Shown one piece after another: positions 60,019 through 64,000 of a DNA stretch of 64,000 nt. The stretch is from Guyanagaster necrorhizus. Lineage: Eukaryota > Basidiomycota > Agaricomycetes > Agaricales > Physalacriaceae. The translations under genes were made by a program, and so were the position numbers. The number at the start of each line of letters is the position of its first letter. The stretch's first letter is position 1. The stretch covers positions 1 through 64,000 of the forward strand of contig NW_025064950.1 in NCBI RefSeq assembly GCF_019112545.1. Direction: 5' to 3'. The notes beneath the pieces are model-generated. The model saw nothing but the letters and a program-made list of their open reading frames with translations, was not told where the DNA came from and did no database searches.

Positions 60019-61078
60019 TTAGAGATAGAATGTTTGAATGACTTTGGATAAGGGTTCTGGTTTGCCTGGGTATCGATGGTGGAATTCCTTAATAAGTTTA
60101 TCAGTGGAGAATTCAGAGGCCAGTAACCAAGCAAATTCTTTATTGGTACCTTTATATCTTAGTCACTGGATTTTGTACAGCAGTGGGCAGTGGAACCAGT
60201 GGTCCAGTTTAGAGTCAAGGATTTGGGCTATTTCGAAATGTTCTTCTCCATCAACTTCAACTAGAGGTGGTAGTGGTTGGATTCAGTTAGGAATGGTGTT
60301 TTCTTCTATGGGTTCCAATTGTGACATATGGAAGATGGGGTGAATAGACTGGAGATCTGATGGAAGCCTCAGAGTAAAGGAGTGGATACCAGATTGGGCT
60401 ATGATTTCGAAAGAATCAAGGTATTTCTCTGAGAATTTTCTAGTTGGGCAGGTGGTTTTGATATGTTTGGAGCTGAGATAGACCTTGTCTCCCACTGTGA
60501 ATGGAGGTGCTGAAATCCAATACTTGTCTGCTTGGATCTTGTAGTGAGACTGAGCTTCAGAAATTTCATCCTTCAGTAATCGATGGAGTTCATCAAGGTT
60601 GACTGTGAAATCTTAGGCCCAGGTGGAGGTGATATCTCTTTTGGGGTGAATGGTGATATTAGGGTGATAACTCTTATTAGCAAAAAATGAAGAAATTCTG
60701 GTGGATGCATTAGAGGCATTATTGTAGGCAAATTCAGCAATGGATAAGAGGGTGTCCCAGTTGTTCTGCTGGTAGAAGCAGTAGATGTGGATGTATTATT
60801 CCAGAGTTTGGTTTGCTCATTCTGTTTGTCCATCAGCCTCTGGATGATAACCAGAGATAAGGTGGAGTTTCATGTCAAAGGCCATGGCTAAGGTGTGAGT
60901 GAATTAGGAGATGAATTCAGAGCTGTAGTCAGATGTGATGTGACTGGGTATCCTATGTTTGGAGAATACATGGATAAGAAAAAGTTGGGCAAGCTTCATG
61001 GAGTTGATGGTATCATGAGTGGAAATGAAGATAGCTTGCTTGCTAGCTCAGTCTATGACTACTAAGATGATGGTAAAT
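60019..61078 (-). pseudogene. Gypsy-E pol tail (integrase, chromodomain), cut by Gypsy-F
   Basis: A different gypsy family from A-D and F. The minus strand reads the integrase core end (HRIPSHITSDYSSEFIS; YHPEADGQTE near 60835), then GDKVYLSSKHIKTTCPTRKFSEKYL (60495 downward), FTLRLPSDLQSIHPIFHMSQLEP, and a chromodomain (VEVDGEEHFEIAQILDSKL, then LRYKGTNKEFAWLLASEF) with the stop at 60021-60019. A few stops interrupt it. The upstream pol must lie beyond Gypsy-F, outside the window. Confidence 0.85.
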
Positions 61079-61514
61079 TGTTAAGCCCAAGCGTCACGTG
61101 AACTGATACACGTGATAAACAGGTGTTCCTTCGCACTTCGAGGAATCATCTGAGTTCACTATATGTATATCCGAGCGGTGTGACTCAAGGTCAGATATAG
61201 ACTCGAGGTAGAATGGTATGTATAAACTTTAGCTCGAAGCTGGGGTATACCAGTGAGAGCTGTGGTCCTTAAATACTGTACAGTTGTCTGCTAATTATAC
61301 TACTGCTTATTATGTGTATCTGTGTCTATTGTGCTCGTTGTCCTTGAGCGTCGCCATTGTACATAAAAGGTTGATTGTGTGTCGTCGAGTGCAACTGTTA
61401 TGGTGTCTTGATGGAAGGTTTTTGTGGTGCTGACTAAGCCTCCCACGGTCTTGTGCCTTCTGACTCATCATTAAATAGGGGTAAAAGGGAAGAAAAAGGG
61501 AATAAATCGTAACA
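61079..61514 (-). repeat. Gypsy-F 3' LTR (436 bp)
   Basis: On the minus strand it runs TGTTACGATTTATTCCC to GGGCTTAACA. It contains GTATTTAAGG and then AGCTTCGAGCTAAAG, the same promoter and self-primer layout as Gypsy-A, -B and -C with CpGs kept. A polypurine tract (gcggggggtaa) precedes it. Confidence 0.92.
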
Positions 61515-61547
61515 TTACCCCCCGCTTAAGACCATCGTCCCGATGGT

Positions 61548-64000
61548 TTAATTAAGAGATAATTCGTAATCATGTATGGCTGCGTCAGCGTGCATGTATT
61601 TCTCGTTGATCCATTGGTTCGACTCCAGGCCATAACCTTTCCAACTGACAAGATAGTCGACGGTCGTTGTCATGCCTCCTCCACAGGCTTTGACTTTATG
61701 TAGTTTGTGGTTTAGTACCTGATCGATTTCATAGTGCTCCTCGTCGTCGATCAGGTCAGGTGGGGGCGGTGGTGGTCGTTCCTGGTTGGGGAAAACTGGG
61801 GCAATGTATGGCGTCAATAGGGATTCGTTGAATACATTGTGAATTTTCCATGACGCCAGCAGGCGTAGTTTGTAGGCCGATTCCCCGACTTTTGCAAGGA
61901 TTGGGAAAGGTCCTGTGCGCTTGTCAGCTAGTTTACGTTTCGGCCGGGGAAGGTGCAGGTTTGTTGTGTCAAGCCAGACTTTATCATGGGCGTGATACTC
62001 GTGTGCGGGGCGGCGATGTTTATCGTACTGCAGTTTCATGGCTGAAGCTGCCTTCTCGAGCGCTTTCTTTGTTTCCGCATGTATCTTTTCCATCATCATT
62101 GCGAAATCTGTAGAGGCTGGGGTCGTTGTTTTACGACGACTTGTTTGTGTTAGGTGTGGGTGTCTTCCGTGGTTCACAAAGAAGGGGGTCTGGCCTGTGG
62201 CGGAGTGTACTCTGTTATTGTGCTGGAAGGCAGCCAATGCCAGCCATTCAACCCAATCGTCTTGTCGGTAGTTGATAAATAACCGGAGATACTTTTCAAC
62301 TTCCTGGTTTGCGCGTTCAGTCTGTCCATCTGTTTGTGGATGGTATGCCGTCGATGCATTGGGTGTTATGTTTAACAGTTTGTAAAGGTCGGAGAGGAAT
62401 TTGGAGACAAATTGTGGCCCGCGGTCTGAGATGATCACTTGCGGCATCCCGTATTTTGCGTATACTTCATCCCGTAGAATCTTCGCCCATCCTTCCGAAT
62501 TTAGTTCTGTCGAACATGCGATTGGAATGATCGCTTTGGAGAAGCAGTTGACTATGATGATAATCATGTCATAGCCGTTACAGTCCGGCAAGCCAGTAAT
62601 CATGTCTACTGATATATGAGTCCATGGCTGTGCAGGTATCTCATTAGGGTGTAGTGGTGCCGCTCTCGGTTGTGTGGACGCCTTCCCCCTCTGGCAGGTT
62701 TTGCAACCTTTGATGTAGGCCGTGACGTCGTTGATAAGTTTAGGCCACCAATACTCTCGCAGGACGAGCTCCTTTGTCTTGGCAATGCCTGGGTGTCCTG
62801 CCATGGCATGGTCATGATATATGGCGATGATGTCGCCACGGAGATTTTGGACACGCGGAATGTAGATCCTTCCATCATAGTGGATCATCCCTTCCTTCTT
62901 TATTAGTCCTCGTTCATGGTTAAGCGAGGCGGCGATCCCTTGATCCCACTGATGTGGATCTCGAGTCGCGCTTTTGATTCGTTCATGTATCTCCTCCTCC
63001 GTGGGCATTATCATTGCTCGAAAGTGCTCGGGGCGGAGAATGACAACTCCCTCATTGTCATTTCCTCCCTGATCATGGTCCACACGGCAAGAGAGGAGGT
63101 CGGCTTTTTTGTTGGCGACTCCGGCTTTATGATGGAGTGTATACTCGTATTGGGCGAGTTTGGTGACCCACCGGGCCTGTCGGCGGTTCAATTTTTGAGG
63201 TTGTCGGAAGTATCTGAGATTCTGATGATCGGTCCAGATTTCAAAGGTTTCGGCTGCTCCGATCAGGTAATGATGCCACTCTTTGAGGGCGAGCATTATT
63301 GCGAGTAATTCCTTGTCATAAATCTCGTAGTTTCTTTCCGTCACCGTCAATGCCTTTGAGAGGAAAGCGACAGGTCGCCATTTCTTGTCTTGTTCTTGGG
63401 ACAAAACGGCACCTATGGCCCCCTCGCTTGAGTCGGCTTCAACACGGAATCTGCCCTCTTGGGACGGTATGGCAAGGACTACGTCCTCCGCCAGTCGTCG
63501 TTTTAGATCTTCAAAGGCGTGTTGCTGGGATATACCCCATCCCCAAGGGGCGTTGCCGGTCAGCTGGGTCATGGGTCATACAATCTTGCTGTAGTCTCGT
63601 ATGAATCTCCGGTAAAAGTTGGTGAAGCCCAAGAAGGACTGTAGTTCCTTCTTTTTGGTGGGCATCGGCCAATCGACTACTCCTGCGACCTTTATTGGGT
63701 CCATGCGAATGCTCCCTTCACCGATGATTACTCCGAGGTACTCGGTTTCCAGTACCTCGAATTCGCATTTTTCTGCCTTGAGGAACAGCTTGTGTTTCCT
63801 CATGAGAGCGAGTACCTGTTGGACCAGACTTCGGTGTTCTTCCCTTGTCTTGGACATGATGAGAATGTCGTCCAGATAAATGGTAACTTTCCCGGTGGCG
63901 ATGAGATCCTTGAAGATGTCGTTCATCATCCACTGAAAGGTGGCCGGGGAGTTGGTCAGGCCAAAGAACATTACCGTTGGCTCAAAGAGTCCCCGGTTAG
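61548..64000 (-). CDS. Gypsy-F pol (RT end, RNase H, integrase, chromodomain) with one internal TGA
   Basis: Open from the window edge ([22 protein letters not shown]) to TAA at 61548, except for TGA at 63578-63576, where relatives suggest Arg: SKIV-(stop)-PMTQL. RT YLDD is in IYLDDILIMSK (about 63880). RNase H 63560-63080 with ADSSEGAIGAVLSQEQ and [16 protein letters not shown]. Integrase zinc region: His pair in YHDHAMAGHPG, Cys pair in CKTCQRG. The core has the first Asp in VDMITG, the second in ISDRGPQF and Glu in the QTERANQEVE region. The chromodomain at the end (YEIDQVLNHKL, YLVSWKGYGLESNQWI) should direct integration to modified chromatin. A Cys replaces an expected Arg in ADLLSCRVDHDQ. 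Confidence 0.92.

Larger units (their letters stand above)
61079..64000 (-). mobile_element. Gypsy-F: young chromovirus, 3' part (continues past the window)
   Basis: 3' LTR 61079-61514 and pol up to the window end, minus strand. CpG-rich, unlike the older copies; the pol is open apart from one TGA. Flanking bases at the left end are taaat (61074-61078); the matching duplicate lies outside the window. Inserted in Gypsy-E. Confidence 0.93.

Noticed and set aside
1..64000. CRISPR arrays, bacterial operons, rRNA or tRNA genes
   Set aside because: No regularly spaced repeat-spacer structure or RNA gene signature was seen, and the sequence is fungal.

Overview
The window is fungal nuclear DNA, most likely from an agaricomycete (Basidiomycota). 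The host genes are dense in short introns of roughly 40-60 nt, and include a DUF6699 protein, a class of F-box-like fragment and a secreted single-pass membrane protein that I associate with mushroom-forming fungi. The mobile DNA is dominated by chromodomain Ty3/gypsy elements plus one Ty1/copia element and a reverse transcriptase of the DIRS/Ngaro-like type. No bacterial signals (operons, Shine-Dalgarno sites, CRISPR) are present, and I found no tRNA or rRNA gene.

Layout. 1-17990 is ordinary, CpG-containing host DNA: the 3' half of a cytochrome P450 (1-1163), a small inverted-repeat element with a solo LTR inside it (1623-2170), an eight-exon GT2-family membrane glycosyltransferase on the minus strand (3513-6700), a DUF6699 gene (8342-9052), an F-box-like relic (about 10040-10540), a three-exon secreted/membrane protein (11254-12147), and the 3' half of a large host gene (15072-17986, minus).

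17992-61078 is a retrotransposon graveyard with almost no CpG. A copia element (17992-32343) sits inside an exon of the large host gene. The 5' exons of that gene resume on the far side (32344-33454) in exactly the right frame. Gypsy-A (22748-32243) is inserted in the copia 3' LTR. Further right lie a degenerate DIRS/Ngaro-type reverse transcriptase (34512-36130) and an old minus-strand gypsy (Gypsy-D, about 36200-58140), itself cut by two plus-strand gypsies, Gypsy-B (39014-47149) and Gypsy-C (47493-57058). The copia element and Gypsy-A, -B and -C are bounded by 5-bp target-site duplications I could read, so the order of insertion is fixed. 58514-59839 holds a plus-strand Glu/Lys-rich, cysteine-cluster gene with an intron, converging on a minus-strand gypsy pol tail (Gypsy-E, 60019-61078).

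61079-64000 is the 3' part of a young, CpG-rich chromovirus (Gypsy-F, minus strand). It is nearly intact, with one in-frame TGA in pol.

How the parts relate. The old elements carry stop codons and LTR-pair differences that are mostly or wholly C-to-T or G-to-A transitions, while the young copy keeps its CpGs. This suggests cytosine methylation and deamination, or a RIP-like process, acting on repeats. The 5' exons of the split host gene, trapped between repeats, show the same CpG loss, while its 3' exons do not. Three gypsy copies have a sequence just after the 5' LTR that is complementary to the predicted 5' end of their own transcript, which points to Tf1/sushi-type self-priming rather than tRNA priming.
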